Assembly: GCF_008086595.1 (NCBI RefSeq)
Contig: NZ_RXYA01000010.1
Span: forward strand, 1 to 64,000
Source of the DNA: Acetobacterium paludosum
GTDB lineage: Bacteria > Bacillota > Clostridia > Eubacteriales > Eubacteriaceae
Direction: 5' to 3'
Length of the DNA stretch: 64,000 nt
The notes beneath the pieces are model-generated. The model did no database searches, was not told the DNA's origin, and saw only the letters and a list, made by a program, of their open reading frames with translations. The position numbers and the translations under genes are program-made. Below are positions 26,179 through 35,447 of this stretch, in pieces; within the stretch, counting starts at the first letter, position 1; each line of letters starts with the position of its first letter.

Positions 26179-26790
26179 TTACAAGTTTTTCATGACAATA
26201 ATGTCCAGAGTTTTTGCAGCATTCTCAGTAGCGTCAATGATGCCTTCTAACATTTCATAGGTATCTTTTAATATGATTATTTTTATTGGGTCAGTATAAT
26301 TAGAAAAAAGATCATGAATTGCTTTTCGAACATTATTATCCGAATATTCTTCGTTTGATTTGACTTTTACCAAATGGTCTCTGATTACTTTCAATTTTTT
26401 GTCAACCAATGCATTTACTGCGAGGGATAATTCCTTAGTTGCAATTCCAATACATTTTTTGAATTCGGTGATGTATTTATCTTCCATAGTAAAATTGGAC
26501 ATTTCAAAGTAAGAAGCCATTTCCTCCATCTGATCTACGATGTCATCCAATTTTTCAGAAAGAACAATGATATCTTCCTGATCAATAGGTGTAATAAATG
26601 ATGCGTACAAAGACACTAATATTTCATGTAAAACATCATCACATTTTGATTCATATCCTTTGATTCTTTCCGCAATTTTAATTGCTTCATCTCTGGTTGA
26701 AATTTCAGATTTACTAAAAACCTCACCGCATTCTTCCATTAATAATGTCATTTGTCTTAATAATTCCATTGTTTTATTTGTTCTTTTCAA
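26179..26790 (-). CDS. DUF47 (PhoU-like) phosphate transport accessory protein
   Basis: A 203-residue all-helical protein of the DUF47/PhoU-like family that is normally encoded with PiT transporters and probably modulates phosphate uptake. KSNEEYSDNNVRKAIHDLF and a long E/D-rich helix set are typical. The predicted start is TTG at 26790, nine bases after AAGGAG; an ATG six codons on is an alternative. Confidence 0.88.
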   Translation of the reverse strand: MKRTNKTMELLRQMTLLMEECGEVFSKSEISTRDEAIKIAERIKGYESKCDDVLHEILVSLYASFITPIDQEDIIVLSEKLDDIVDQMEEMASYFEMSNFTMEDKYITEFKKCIGIATKELSLAVNALVDKKLKVIRDHLVKVKSNEEYSDNNVRKAIHDLFSNYTDPIKIIILKDTYEMLEGIIDATENAAKTLDIIVMKNL

Positions 26791-27409
26791 CTGCCGATTC
26801 TCCTTAGTACATTACTTTTATATTTTTTTTTTCTCTATTCAGGCATGATTTTCCGTTCGGATATTCTGAGTAGGCTTATTTACTGTTTCCTATGAGTCGC
26901 TTAATGATTAAGAAACTCTAACTTGTCCGATGTTATAAAAATTTTGCCAGCTATTCATTATACATTTACATTTAAAAGTTTACCACCTAGAATTACGTTA
27001 GAAGTTAAAAAATATTTGAGAATAGACTTTAATAAAGAGAATCAATATAATGTTCACAAATAGTTGGATACAAATTCCAGAAAATAAGATAATCTAAACA
27101 GATCGAAATATGAATTCCCGAATGGGGCTTTTAGAGTAAACCGATATCGTGGACAGCAGAATAGTGAAACGGATTCGGGCTGATTTACAGGTTCGCCCTG
27201 TTTTGTTGTATCATTCTATTGTAATACGATGCGAAACGATGACCGTTCAGAAGAAACCCAAAATTTTATTGACTCCGGAAAGTGGTGGGGTATTGACGCA
27301 GATTCATGAGTAGAAAGGCAGCCAAGGCTTACTTGTTGAGGCAAACCTTGACTGCGTTAAAGAGGTTTTAAATGGCCAAAATAATCTGTAAAAACACGGC
27401 TTTTAATTT
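26791..27409. other. Upstream region of the phosphate operon with possible gene debris
   Basis: Near the left, the minus strand has TATAAT (26957-26962), a possible -10 for the phosphate genes with an unclear -35. The right half contains a degenerate reading frame described separately. No intact gene is visible. Confidence 0.5.
27140..27391 (+). pseudogene. Degenerate reading frame, possibly transposase-derived
   Basis: An open frame of about 84 codons is broken by a TAG at 27311. The N-terminal part (SRIVKRIRADLQVRPV) loosely recalls DDE transposases of the IS1634/IS4 type, but the rest is not recognised. It lies between the phosphate operon and a tRNA 3'-end copy, where integration debris would be expected. 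Confidence 0.25.
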
Positions 27410-27447
27410 GGTAGGGGTCGTTGGTTCAAATCCAATCGGGATCACCA
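27410..27447 (+). repeat. Copy of the tRNA-Val 3' end (attachment-site-like)
   Basis: These 38 bases match positions 24935-24972 of tRNA-Val(GAC) with one mismatch, covering half of the anticodon stem through CCA. No 5' half is present, so this is not a tRNA gene. It fits an att repeat left by integration into tRNA-Val. Confidence 0.8.
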
Positions 27448-27489
27448 TTTATTAGATAAAAAAGCCATTTGCAGTATTGTACCCTCATG

Positions 27490-27642
27490 TCATGAAAGTG
27501 ATATGAGGGTATTTACTTGAATTTCAATTGGATATATTCCTGTTTTTAAATAAGTTGCATAATGATTAGGAGCTAACTTGGCTAAATTCCATTGATAACG
27601 ATCATTGTTGTAATAATCCATAATGTTTGACTCCATTTTCAT
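27490..27642 (-). pseudogene. C-terminal fragment of an IS3-family transposase
   Basis: The minus strand encodes a 50-residue fragment containing MDYYNNDRYQWNLAKLAP, the typical C-terminus of IS3-family (IS150-like) integrases. The DDE catalytic core is missing. An inverted repeat (ACCCTCAT/ATGAGGGT, 27481-27510) overlaps its stop. Confidence 0.72.
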
Positions 27643-27743
27643 TCTATGTTTTATGATAAACTATGAAACTTGGAATAAGCTTTTTTGATTTCAAAAAACT
27701 AAAAATGGCCAAGATGTTTTCCCGACCTTTGTGTTCAGTCTGA

Positions 27744-27813
27744 GACCCTGTAAAACAGAGTCAGTTAAATTCTAAGAGTTACCTCATTTTTTAACTGTCT
27801 ATCTTACAGGGTC
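27744..27813. mobile_element. Short inverted-repeat element, probable IS end remnant
   Basis: GACCCTGTAA at 27744-27753 and TTACAGGGTC at 27804-27813 are perfect ten-base inverted repeats bounding 70 bases. The ends resemble those of IS3-family elements, and an IS3 transposase fragment is 100 bases away. Confidence 0.55.
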
Positions 27814-28212
27814 CATTTTAGTGTTAGTCTGCTTTTTTAATACAAAACGTAACCTGTCTAAAATATGGCTATTGCCAACGGTATCATTCTATGAATAGTC
27901 TTTTTTAATTCGGAGATCATTGTCAGTTTAAACGTATGAACTGCCAGTATCCAATTTGATTATCATTGGTAATCATTAGTGTGAAATAATCATAAGGCAC
28001 TTAAATATATGTTCTAGAAGTGAATATCTCACTATCGAAATCAGAACTGATAATTTATGAGTTTAGCTTAAAAGACAGCAGCTTTGAGATAGTCACAGCA
28101 GTATTATGGAAGTAATACACCCTTCAAAATGATAAAATCTAAATATCGTAAAAAATGAATATTTGCTAACAAAAGAGCAAATCGTTCAAAATTTAAAAAT
28201 GGAGGTTTTTAA

Positions 28213-28998
28213 ATGGGTAAACTTGATGGAAAAGTCTGTATTATTACAGGTTGTGCAAGTGGTTTAGGAAAACAGGAGGCGATCTTGTTTGCAGAGGAGG
28301 GTGCTGCCAAGCTGGCGATCTGCGATATAAATTTCGAAAAGCTTGAAGAAACTAAAAAGATATGCGAAGAAATTGGTGCTCAGGTTCTTGCAGTTAACTG
28401 TGATCTTTCCAAACTAGAAGATTTAGAAAATTTTGTTAAAAAGACAGTGGAGGTCTTTGGTCCTCATATTGATGTTCTTGTGAATAACGCACACAATACA
28501 ACCAAATTACTTCCCATGTTGGTAAAAACTGACGAAGATTTTTACACAGAGTTCGAATGTGGACCATTGGCTATGTTCCGTCTTATGAAACTCTACTACC
28601 CTTACATGAAAGGTCATAGTGGATTTGGAGCATCCATAATTAATTTTGCTTCAAAAGCTGGTATTGAGGGTACCGTTGGACATTCTGTTTACGCTTCCGT
28701 TAAGGAAGGTATCCGTGGTTTATCTCGTGTTGCCGCTAGAGAATTAGGCGCTGATAACATCCGTGTAAATAATGTTATGCCTGGAGGCTTTACTGATAAC
28801 TGTAAGGAAGGACTAAAGCATCAGAGTGAGGAAATTCAGACTTGGGCTGAGCATGCATTCAGCGACAATCCTTTTGGTCGCAAGGGTGACCCTCACGACG
28901 ATGTGGCACCTATAGTTGTCTTCATGGCTTCTGATGATAGCCACTGGATGACTGGTCAAACTCTTTCCGCTGATGGAGGTGTGTGTATCACTGCTTGA
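28213..28998 (+). CDS. Short-chain dehydrogenase/reductase (first of the C1 island)
   Basis: A 261-residue classical SDR with NAD(P)-binding TGCASGLG at residues 13-20, NNA (VNNAHN) near residue 90 and the catalytic pair in YASVKEG, so it should be active. The C-terminal MTGQTLSADGGVCI is typical. GGAGG lies upstream of the ATG. It is the first gene of the island's catabolic set and probably oxidises or reduces a hydroxyl/keto group on the unknown substrate. Confidence 0.9.
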   Translation: MGKLDGKVCIITGCASGLGKQEAILFAEEGAAKLAICDINFEKLEETKKICEEIGAQVLAVNCDLSKLEDLENFVKKTVEVFGPHIDVLVNNAHNTTKLLPMLVKTDEDFYTEFECGPLAMFRLMKLYYPYMKGHSGFGASIINFASKAGIEGTVGHSVYASVKEGIRGLSRVAARELGADNIRVNNVMPGGFTDNCKEGLKHQSEEIQTWAEHAFSDNPFGRKGDPHDDVAPIVVFMASDDSHWMTGQTLSADGGVCITA

Positions 28999-29034
28999 GG
29001 AGAAGAAATATGAATTTGAAAAAAAATAGATAAT

Positions 29035-29160
29035 TTTTGAGACGAGACGGAAGAGTTATATTTTTGGGAAATTTACGATAATTTCAGAAGAACAAAGCAG
29101 TAATTTAACAATATTAGCCATCATTTGGTAGTTTCAGCATCTTTCAGATTGCTATAATTA
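29035..29160 (+). repeat. Upstream module, copy A
   Basis: This stretch resembles 36758-36890. The best core, 29104-29140, matches 36824-36860 with only three differences in 37 bases, including CATTTGGTAGTTTCA. It lies about 75 bases before the lipocalin-like gene and may be a binding site for the island's AraC-type regulator. Confidence 0.7.
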
Positions 29161-29216
29161 GCTCAAGCCAAAAAAATCATAATTGGCATAAATATATTTT
29201 GAAAGGAGAAAATAAT

Positions 29217-30398
29217 ATGTATCCCAAAAGCGGAAACCCAGAAGTAACTATGTTTGAAGAATCGATGCTCTATCCGGAGGAGGGAACAACAGACCACGGT
29301 TTTATGGACTGGGGTTGGATGTGCCACGTTAAAGATGAAGAAGGAACCGATTATTACATGGATTTCGGTCTTGCTAAAATGAAGATGAATGCTACATGGG
29401 GTGCAATGCCGTTTGGAACGGAGGATATGGATAGCTGGAACTTGAGTTGTCGTACAAGTAAGGGGGACGTGTCCACTCCAAAAGGTCAGATTTTCAAAGT
29501 TGCTAACTTTGAAGGAGTTACTGATGCGGTTTGGCGTCCATTTCCTGGTGGAAGCATGCAGTTTGAGAAAGATGAAAAAAATAATACTTTCAAAATTGTA
29601 CTAGATAAATTTACTTGCGAAATTGATGTGAATAAGAAGACTTGGCATGCTACAGTCTATGATGAACAACTTGATGTTGGGGTTGACTTTACCCACTACG
29701 GTGAAGGACATCCTTTCTGGTACAGTAAGGATGAAGTTCGTACTTTGGTTGATCACCTTAAGGTAATTGGTTACAACTGGCCGGGTAGAGTTGAAGGCGT
29801 ACTTACAATTAAAGGTGTAAAGCACAATGTGACTGGTTTTGGGGCCCGCGAGCGAGCAGTTCTACCAGATCAGAGTAACGTTGAGGCTGGAGGATGGCTT
29901 GATTTGATTATGTATCATTTTGATGAGATGCATGGCGTTATACAGGAATATAAGATGAGTAAGGATAAAACTGCATCTTTGTATATCAGAGAGAGTGACG
30001 AGTATTTTGCGACAAAAGATGCGCGAGTTGCTGTAGATGAAATGGTAAACTTTAATATTGTTCATGAAGATTGGGCGTACCTGAAGGCTATTGGTTGCTT
30101 TGTACCAACCACATTCTATTGCACGCTAGAAACTCCTGCAGGAAAACTTGATTTTATGGCGAAAGCTTGTGGAAGCAAATGCGTAGCATTGCAAGCAGGA
30201 GTTGAAGTAGACGTACCCAACTTGACACTTGATGCAGATATCGTTGAAGGAACATTTACTTACAAGGATGGTAGAGTTATTGAACTTCACAACGGTCACT
30301 TTATCAATAATCTTGTCTTATGGAGGACATTTCCATCATATTTCCCTAATTTCATAGGAGCAAACGATTTCGTTGAAGTAAATGCAATGAAAGAATAA
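29217..30398 (+). CDS. Lipocalin-like (CrtC/AttH-type) protein of unknown function
   Basis: From the ATG at 29217 (after AAGGAG) this encodes 393 residues rich in aromatic and acidic residues. The pattern of two consecutive beta domains, with motifs such as DFTHYGEGHPFWYS and VTGFGARERAVLP, recalls the AttH/CrtC lipocalin-like fold found in carotenoid hydratases and in proteins beside steroid or terpenoid oxidoreductases. No signal peptide is seen, so it is probably cytoplasmic. Its position between an SDR and a VOC protein suggests binding or conversion of a hydrophobic substrate. Family assignment is tentative. Confidence 0.6.
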   Translation: MYPKSGNPEVTMFEESMLYPEEGTTDHGFMDWGWMCHVKDEEGTDYYMDFGLAKMKMNATWGAMPFGTEDMDSWNLSCRTSKGDVSTPKGQIFKVANFEGVTDAVWRPFPGGSMQFEKDEKNNTFKIVLDKFTCEIDVNKKTWHATVYDEQLDVGVDFTHYGEGHPFWYSKDEVRTLVDHLKVIGYNWPGRVEGVLTIKGVKHNVTGFGARERAVLPDQSNVEAGGWLDLIMYHFDEMHGVIQEYKMSKDKTASLYIRESDEYFATKDARVAVDEMVNFNIVHEDWAYLKAIGCFVPTTFYCTLETPAGKLDFMAKACGSKCVALQAGVEVDVPNLTLDADIVEGTFTYKDGRVIELHNGHFINNLVLWRTFPSYFPNFIGANDFVEVNAMKE

Positions 30399-30477
30399 AT
30401 ATTCGCTGATTCATGGATCCGTGAATTGTAAATTAATTTCATTGAATTGATTAATATTATATGGAGGTATATGAAAT

Positions 30478-30570
30478 ATGAAATACACTAATTCGGAAGC
30501 GAAACGAATGATCCCTAACAATATCTCTGATGTTGGATTAAAAGATGATGACTGTGGGCTTCGTTTGTAA
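30478..30570 (+). pseudogene. 30-residue frame matching the N-terminus of the GcvT-fusion protein
   Basis: A small frame with a good GGAGGT site encodes 30 residues. Its last 20 (MIPNNISDVGLKDDDCGLRL) align with residues 8-27 of the large protein at 31169 (LIPQNISDTGNIDEDSGLRL). It then stops, and its TAA overlaps the VOC gene ATG as TAATG. It is either the stub of a lost paralogue or a retained short peptide coupled to the VOC gene. Confidence 0.65.
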
Positions 30571-31007
30571 TGAAAATTTTAAGAATAGATCATTTACACA
30601 TGAAGGGTAATAATTTTGACAAAACTGCTCAGGCAATGGAAAAGCTGATAGGACAAGACTTTTATATGAGAATGGATTTTACCGAAAAGGATGGAGCAGA
30701 AGTTGCTTATCAACCTTATCCTATTGGTTTGGAATTGTTCAATCCGACAGATATTAGCAAAAATTCTGGACGAATCGCAGCCGAATCACAACCGGGAGTT
30801 ATTGCCATTTCGTATAAGGTGCCAAACATTAAAGAGGCACAGGGCGAAATGGAATCGCTAGGTTACAAACTTATTGAATATTTCGATTACGGTGAGATAC
30901 AAGAAGCATTATACGATACAAAAGATGATTTCGGTTTAATGATTGAGTTGATCGAATATCCAGGAGATAGTATCACGGATGTGTCAAACAATATAGAAGA
31001 TCTATAA
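30570..31007 (+). CDS. VOC/glyoxalase-fold protein
   Basis: A 145-residue protein of the vicinal oxygen chelate superfamily. The N-terminal IDHLHMKGNNFDKTAQ and the second half DDFGLMIELIEYPGD follow the paired beta-alpha-beta-beta-beta pattern, with His at residue 8 and Glu near residue 129 as possible metal ligands. Family members include glyoxalase, epimerases and dioxygenases; in an anaerobe an isomerase or binding role is more likely. Its start overlaps the preceding short frame. Confidence 0.75.
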   Translation: MKILRIDHLHMKGNNFDKTAQAMEKLIGQDFYMRMDFTEKDGAEVAYQPYPIGLELFNPTDISKNSGRIAAESQPGVIAISYKVPNIKEAQGEMESLGYKLIEYFDYGEIQEALYDTKDDFGLMIELIEYPGDSITDVSNNIEDL

Positions 31008-31168
31008 GAACCTGATTAATTGCGCAAAGGAGTTTTTACAATATAGGTTTATGTAATTCAAACAATATTATATGTAAACCTTTGCGTTTGATTGAGATAC
31101 ATCACAATCAACAGTGTAGAAGCAAGTTCTGACAGAAAGAAAAAAATAGATTAGAGGAGAAATTACTT

Positions 31169-33469
31169 ATGACAATTGAAAAAGAAAAACTTATTCCCCA
31201 AAACATTTCCGATACCGGCAATATTGATGAAGACAGTGGTCTTCGCTTATTTAGAGGTATGATGACTCCATGGGATCAGATCAAGTCCTTTAAGGAGACC
31301 TACGAATTTTTAATTCGTCATGTCTCACTGTTTGGCATTGGCTGGCTTAACTCCATGAAGATCATTGAGCCCGATCGCGAAAAACGTGTGACAACCATGT
31401 GTGATGAATGGGCCAAAGAGTTAAAATTTATGTGGAGTGATGATGATCCCATGGGCGTAAAGGCGCAATTCAGAGATGTCTTTGATATTCCACCTTTTGT
31501 AGAGAAAGGGATGTATCTTCCTTCCGTGTATTGTGACAAGGGAGACGAGATGATGACACTGGCAGGCTACATCTCCGATGCAACAAATAGCCGATTAGAA
31601 AAAGAAATTCATCGTTGCGATTTAGATATTATGGGTCCTGACGCTTGTGATATTTCAGTCGGAGGCGGTCAATATTTTTGTCAGGGTCTTTCCCGAGTCC
31701 CCATGAACAATTATCTTACCGAACGTAAAGGTTGCGGTGACCCATATTGCCAGGTTGTCCATGAAACCATAGAAAAGTATGGCGAGCATGTCAATGCTGA
31801 CGGTTACGGATGGGAGCAGTGGGGACCTCCAGCATCTGGAAAGAGACCATCTACTGAAGGTATGCCTAAGAAGACAGAATGCGAGTTCTTGACCACAAAT
31901 GATTATACCTCGCCATTTGGCGCTAGATTTACAGCTGGTGATTTGTACAAGGACTGTACCATGTGGCCTATGGGATATTCAAGTCATTCTGTTACAGCCT
32001 TGCGCGTACTGGTGAGCGAAGAGGATATGCCAAAAGCCCAGCATATTATTAATACCGTGTTTGAGACGGCAGGCAAGGTCCAATTCGGCGAATGGAATAC
32101 AAGAAAAGCCACACGCGATTGGTTGGGCGTACCTGAGTCTGTTAGTGACGGCCGTGTTATGGGTGGATATATCAGCATGATTTTCCAGGCTAGAAATCTC
32201 GAATGGAAATTCGCCGAGTTTTCAGAAGAACGTACAATCATCGAATGTGAAAGAACAAAGCTGTTAATGATGGGGCAGTTCCCTGAGTTCATTAAGGCCT
32301 ATGAGGAGTACTTCAATGGCATGGTCAAAACCTTGGTTGATACCCAGTGGGTAGTTAAAGTAGACGAGACGGCTCCCGAAGACATCGTACGTTTCGTCAT
32401 CAAAAAGGCTTTATATGGTTCTAGAAGACAAAAGCCAGATTACGATTTTGATGATGAAGTGTCTAAATCAAAAATGTTAAGTAGAGATGATAGCGTTAAA
32501 AAACAGCATTTAGCCGTAAGAAACTCGGTGGGTTGGTACGATTTTACACATAAACTCCTTGAGGTTACTGGAGCAGATGCAACTGAATTTTTAGATAAGA
32601 TCTTTGTTAATAATATTGCCAAAGCCAAGGTAGGTGGTGCAAAATATACATTAATGTTAAATGAAGATGGCATTATTATTGATGATGTCATTGTATTCCA
32701 CATGGAAGAGGACAAATACTGGGTTTCCACACTTTATATAAATGAACTTATCAGTTGGTTTGATGCCCATAGAGGTGAAAGCAAAATAGCTTATAAAAAC
32801 ATCACTCCCGATTGGAAAATGTATTCTGTACAGGGCCCGAAATCTAAAGATTTAGTGAACGCTCTGGTGACAGAAAAAATTGATGATCAGAAATTCTTTA
32901 CTATTAGAGACAACAAAATTGATAATATCCCGGTAAAGGTCGCCAGAAGCGGATATACTGGTGAAAAAGTGGGATATGAAATCTATGTTGCACCTGAAAA
33001 TACAGGGGTATTAGAAGCAAAAATCACTGAGAATGGCAAAGCATTCGATGCTATGCAGATTACCGAAGTAGATGTTATGGTTCTAACACTTGCAGCAGAA
33101 AAAGGATTCATCCTCATGCTCGATATTGCCGATACTAATCCTTTTGAAGTAGGTTTTGAAGGAACTATAAACTGGGAAAAAGACTTTATTGGTAAAAAAG
33201 CTTTGGAAATGATAAAAAATGAAAAACCAAAACGTCAATTACTAGGATTTATTGTAGATGATATTGATGCTAGAATCTACGGTGGACCACATGGTGCGAC
33301 TGTTATGGCTAACGGTGAAGTAGCCGGAAAAGTGACAAAATTTGCCCACGGTTTTACAATTGGAAAGAACATTGGTTATGCTTTAGTAGAAACAGCAAAA
33401 GCAAAAATCGGAGATACAGTTACAATCAACGGCTATGAAGCAGTTTTGAAAGATAAGAAACTATCATAA
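31169..33469 (+). CDS. Two-domain protein: unknown N-terminal domain with V4R-like Cys motif, C-terminal GcvT-type methyltransferase
   Basis: A 766-residue cytoplasmic protein. Residues 1-440 are unassigned; the segment RKGCGDPYCQVVHET near residue 190 resembles the cysteine motif of V4R/XylR-N sensor-type domains. From about 448 the sequence follows aminomethyltransferase/GcvT: RNSVGWYDFTHKLLEVTGADATEFLDKIF, YTLMLNEDGIIIDDVIVF, ARSGYTGEKVGYEIYV and a C-terminal barrel ending INGYEAVLKD. GcvT-fold enzymes move C1 groups to tetrahydrofolate (GcvT, DmdA, the O-demethylase LigM). With metF and SDRs nearby, a folate-dependent demethylase is inferred. GcvH/GcvP are absent, which argues against glycine cleavage. 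Confidence 0.8.
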   Translation: MTIEKEKLIPQNISDTGNIDEDSGLRLFRGMMTPWDQIKSFKETYEFLIRHVSLFGIGWLNSMKIIEPDREKRVTTMCDEWAKELKFMWSDDDPMGVKAQFRDVFDIPPFVEKGMYLPSVYCDKGDEMMTLAGYISDATNSRLEKEIHRCDLDIMGPDACDISVGGGQYFCQGLSRVPMNNYLTERKGCGDPYCQVVHETIEKYGEHVNADGYGWEQWGPPASGKRPSTEGMPKKTECEFLTTNDYTSPFGARFTAGDLYKDCTMWPMGYSSHSVTALRVLVSEEDMPKAQHIINTVFETAGKVQFGEWNTRKATRDWLGVPESVSDGRVMGGYISMIFQARNLEWKFAEFSEERTIIECERTKLLMMGQFPEFIKAYEEYFNGMVKTLVDTQWVVKVDETAPEDIVRFVIKKALYGSRRQKPDYDFDDEVSKSKMLSRDDSVKKQHLAVRNSVGWYDFTHKLLEVTGADATEFLDKIFVNNIAKAKVGGAKYTLMLNEDGIIIDDVIVFHMEEDKYWVSTLYINELISWFDAHRGESKIAYKNITPDWKMYSVQGPKSKDLVNALVTEKIDDQKFFTIRDNKIDNIPVKVARSGYTGEKVGYEIYVAPENTGVLEAKITENGKAFDAMQITEVDVMVLTLAAEKGFILMLDIADTNPFEVGFEGTINWEKDFIGKKALEMIKNEKPKRQLLGFIVDDIDARIYGGPHGATVMANGEVAGKVTKFAHGFTIGKNIGYALVETAKAKIGDTVTINGYEAVLKDKKLS

Positions 33470-33490
33470 CAAAACTTTGAAAATTTTTCA

Positions 33491-33538
33491 ATTAATGGCT
33501 ATGAAGTGGTTCTGAAAGATAGGCAAATTGTTAAGTAA
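33491..33538 (+). pseudogene. C-terminal remnant of a GcvT-type paralogue
   Basis: This in-frame stretch encodes INGYEVVLKDRQIVK and stop, closely matching the C-terminus of the intact protein just upstream (INGYEAVLKDKKLS). Together with the stub at 30478 it shows that a second related gene once lay here. Confidence 0.65.
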
Positions 33539-33605
33539 TATATTAAGCTTATAATTGTACTTGCCATCAAGCAATGATGGCAAGTACATATATCAAGGAG
33601 GAAAT

Positions 33606-34580
33606 ATGGGAATATTAGATGGAAAAGTCGCAATTGTCACAGGTTCGGGTCAAGGAGTAGGATTTGAAATTGCTAAGGCCCTGGCAAAAGAAGGTGCAAA
33701 GATAATAACCAACAACCGAAAACCAGGGTCAAATCTGCTAAGTATGGAAGGTTCTACTCTTGAAATAACGGAGGATGAGCGTCAAAAACTCCAAAGTTGT
33801 ACTGGTGATGCGAAAACAGCCGCTGATTATATCAATAACAATGGTGGGACAGCTGTTCCGTTCTTTGGCGACGTTAAAGATAATGACGTCGCTAAAGCAT
33901 GTGTTAAATCAGCCATCGATAACTTTGGCAGGATTGATATCCTAATAAACAACGCCGCGTCAACTTGGAATGGTAGTATTGAAATAATGACAGAAAAAGA
34001 ATGGCATATCCTGATTGATTCAAAATTGAATGGCTCATTTAATATGGTACAGCATGCACTTCCGTATATGCTTGAACAAAAATACGGTCGTATCATTAAT
34101 GCCTCATCAGATGGATGGCTTGGATTAACAGGATTGAGTGCCTACGGCGCAGCTTGTGCCGGGATCTGGTCCTTCACGAGAGCCATCGCTCAGGATCTTG
34201 CAGGAACAGGCGTTACCGCCAATGCCTATACACCAAACGCAAAAACTCGTAGTTGGGTCAGCACAGTAGCTAAATGTAGATCTCAAGGTATTCCAGAGGA
34301 GGCCTTAGTAAAAGCCGCACCTGAGTCAATGAAGTATACAGCCGATGTATTTGCAGCTTTCTTTGCTTACCTTGCTTCAGATTTGGCCACAAATATTAAT
34401 GGGTATATGTTTAAGACAGCAGCTGATGGGCAGCTGGGTGTATGGTCAGAACCTGAGGTTATTGATGACATATGGACCGATGAAATCGGCAAGCCTTGGA
34501 CAATGGAAGAATTGATTGCTAAGGTTCCAAATATGATTTCTGATGAAGAACCTCGGATGTCAACAATTGATTTGAAATGA
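33606..34580 (+). CDS. SDR-family protein lacking the usual catalytic lysine
   Basis: From the ATG at 33606 (AAGGAGG upstream) this encodes 324 residues. The cofactor motif TGSGQGVG and NNAAS are present and the catalytic serine region is NASSDGWLG. The active-site YxxxK is replaced by Tyr-Gly-Ala-Ala-Cys, so the lysine is cysteine. It is longer than a classical SDR, with an extra segment near residues 40-65 and a C-terminal extension, as in the HSD17B4/FabG-like group. It may bind nucleotide without normal dehydrogenase chemistry or use another base. Confidence 0.85.
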   Translation: MGILDGKVAIVTGSGQGVGFEIAKALAKEGAKIITNNRKPGSNLLSMEGSTLEITEDERQKLQSCTGDAKTAADYINNNGGTAVPFFGDVKDNDVAKACVKSAIDNFGRIDILINNAASTWNGSIEIMTEKEWHILIDSKLNGSFNMVQHALPYMLEQKYGRIINASSDGWLGLTGLSAYGAACAGIWSFTRAIAQDLAGTGVTANAYTPNAKTRSWVSTVAKCRSQGIPEEALVKAAPESMKYTADVFAAFFAYLASDLATNINGYMFKTAADGQLGVWSEPEVIDDIWTDEIGKPWTMEELIAKVPNMISDEEPRMSTIDLK

Positions 34581-34747
34581 TCTGTTGGCGGAATTTTCCA
34601 CTTTCAATGAGTTCAGAACTTGACTATAAATTTCAGTAAAGATGTTTAGGGTGTCAAAAGTAAAATTATCTGTATTTGCGTACGAAATATTGATGGGAAA
34701 TTCTATTTTAATCAATATTTTGTGTGCTTAATGATATTATTAAAATT

Positions 34748-34777
34748 TTGACACCTTAATCTCAAATAGTATATAAT
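34748..34777 (+). promoter_or_regulatory. Promoter of the DUF1097-like gene with flanking inverted repeat
   Basis: TTGACA (34748-34753) and TATAAT (34772-34777) are 18 bases apart. TTTTGACACC (34746-34755) over the -35 is the inverted copy of GGTGTCAAAA at 34650-34659, about 85 bases upstream, which could allow looping by a repressor. Confidence 0.6.
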
Positions 34778-34793
34778 AAAGGGGAGATTTATT

Positions 34794-35348
34794 ATGAACG
34801 AATTACCTTTAGGTAAGAAAATCATCACCAGTTTTATCATTACACTTATTTCAATTTTAGTATTTATTGGTATTGGAATGGGTTTTGCTAAAATTGGTAT
34901 TCCAATATGGCCGTTTGTATTATTTCTGTTATATTTTTCTACAATCGATGCCTTTGATAAGAGTAAACTATGGCAAACAGCCATTGGGGGCTTAATTGGA
35001 ATCACAGTGGCAATGTCCCAAGGCATAGTTACTGAATTGACTTTAAATCCTGGGGCTGGAGTAGCGGTGTTTGCAATTTTGGCTATTGCAGTTGTTACTA
35101 TGTTTATTATGGGTAATGTTCCTTATGTGAACATTTTCACAATGATACTTGTAGCTTTAATGACTGCAATCACTTTTACACCAGGCAACTTAGCTGGTTT
35201 TCCTGGTGTTGAAATGAATTACATAGAAGCATATATACGAGTACTTTCTAGTTATGCATTAGGAGTTGTATTGTTTGTAATTATCACCAATATTATGGCT
35301 AAGAAGGCGATGAATGCACAGCCTACTGTAGAGAAAATTGCTGAATAG
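34794..35348 (+). CDS. DUF1097-like membrane protein
   Basis: A 184-residue protein with about five transmembrane segments (roughly residues 10-30, 35-48, 62-80, 88-105 and 150-168). The pattern of glycine-rich helices and the small loop NPGAGVAVFA resemble the DUF1097 inner-membrane family. GGGGAG precedes the ATG. It has its own promoter and is followed by a strong terminator, so it is probably a single gene; a role in uptake of the island's substrate is only a guess. Confidence 0.65.
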   Translation: MNELPLGKKIITSFIITLISILVFIGIGMGFAKIGIPIWPFVLFLLYFSTIDAFDKSKLWQTAIGGLIGITVAMSQGIVTELTLNPGAGVAVFAILAIAVVTMFIMGNVPYVNIFTMILVALMTAITFTPGNLAGFPGVEMNYIEAYIRVLSSYALGVVLFVIITNIMAKKAMNAQPTVEKIAE

Positions 35349-35447
35349 CTTGAAATGCTTTCAGATGGAATTATTATTTAGGTGGAATTTATATTAAGAA
35401 TTCTACCAAAAAGGATATACTAAAACACAAGGTGTCACAAAAAAACA

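Noticed and set aside
27410-27447. A third tRNA gene
   Set aside because: Only the 3' half is present; there is no D arm, anticodon loop or 5' acceptor strand.
27957-27979. Possible Fur box (TGATTA...TAATCA)
   Set aside because: The palindrome is imperfect and lies over 200 bases from the nearest start, amid IS debris.
31169-33469. Glycine cleavage T protein
   Set aside because: The GcvT-like part is fused to a large unrelated N-terminal domain and no gcvH, gcvPA or gcvPB is nearby.
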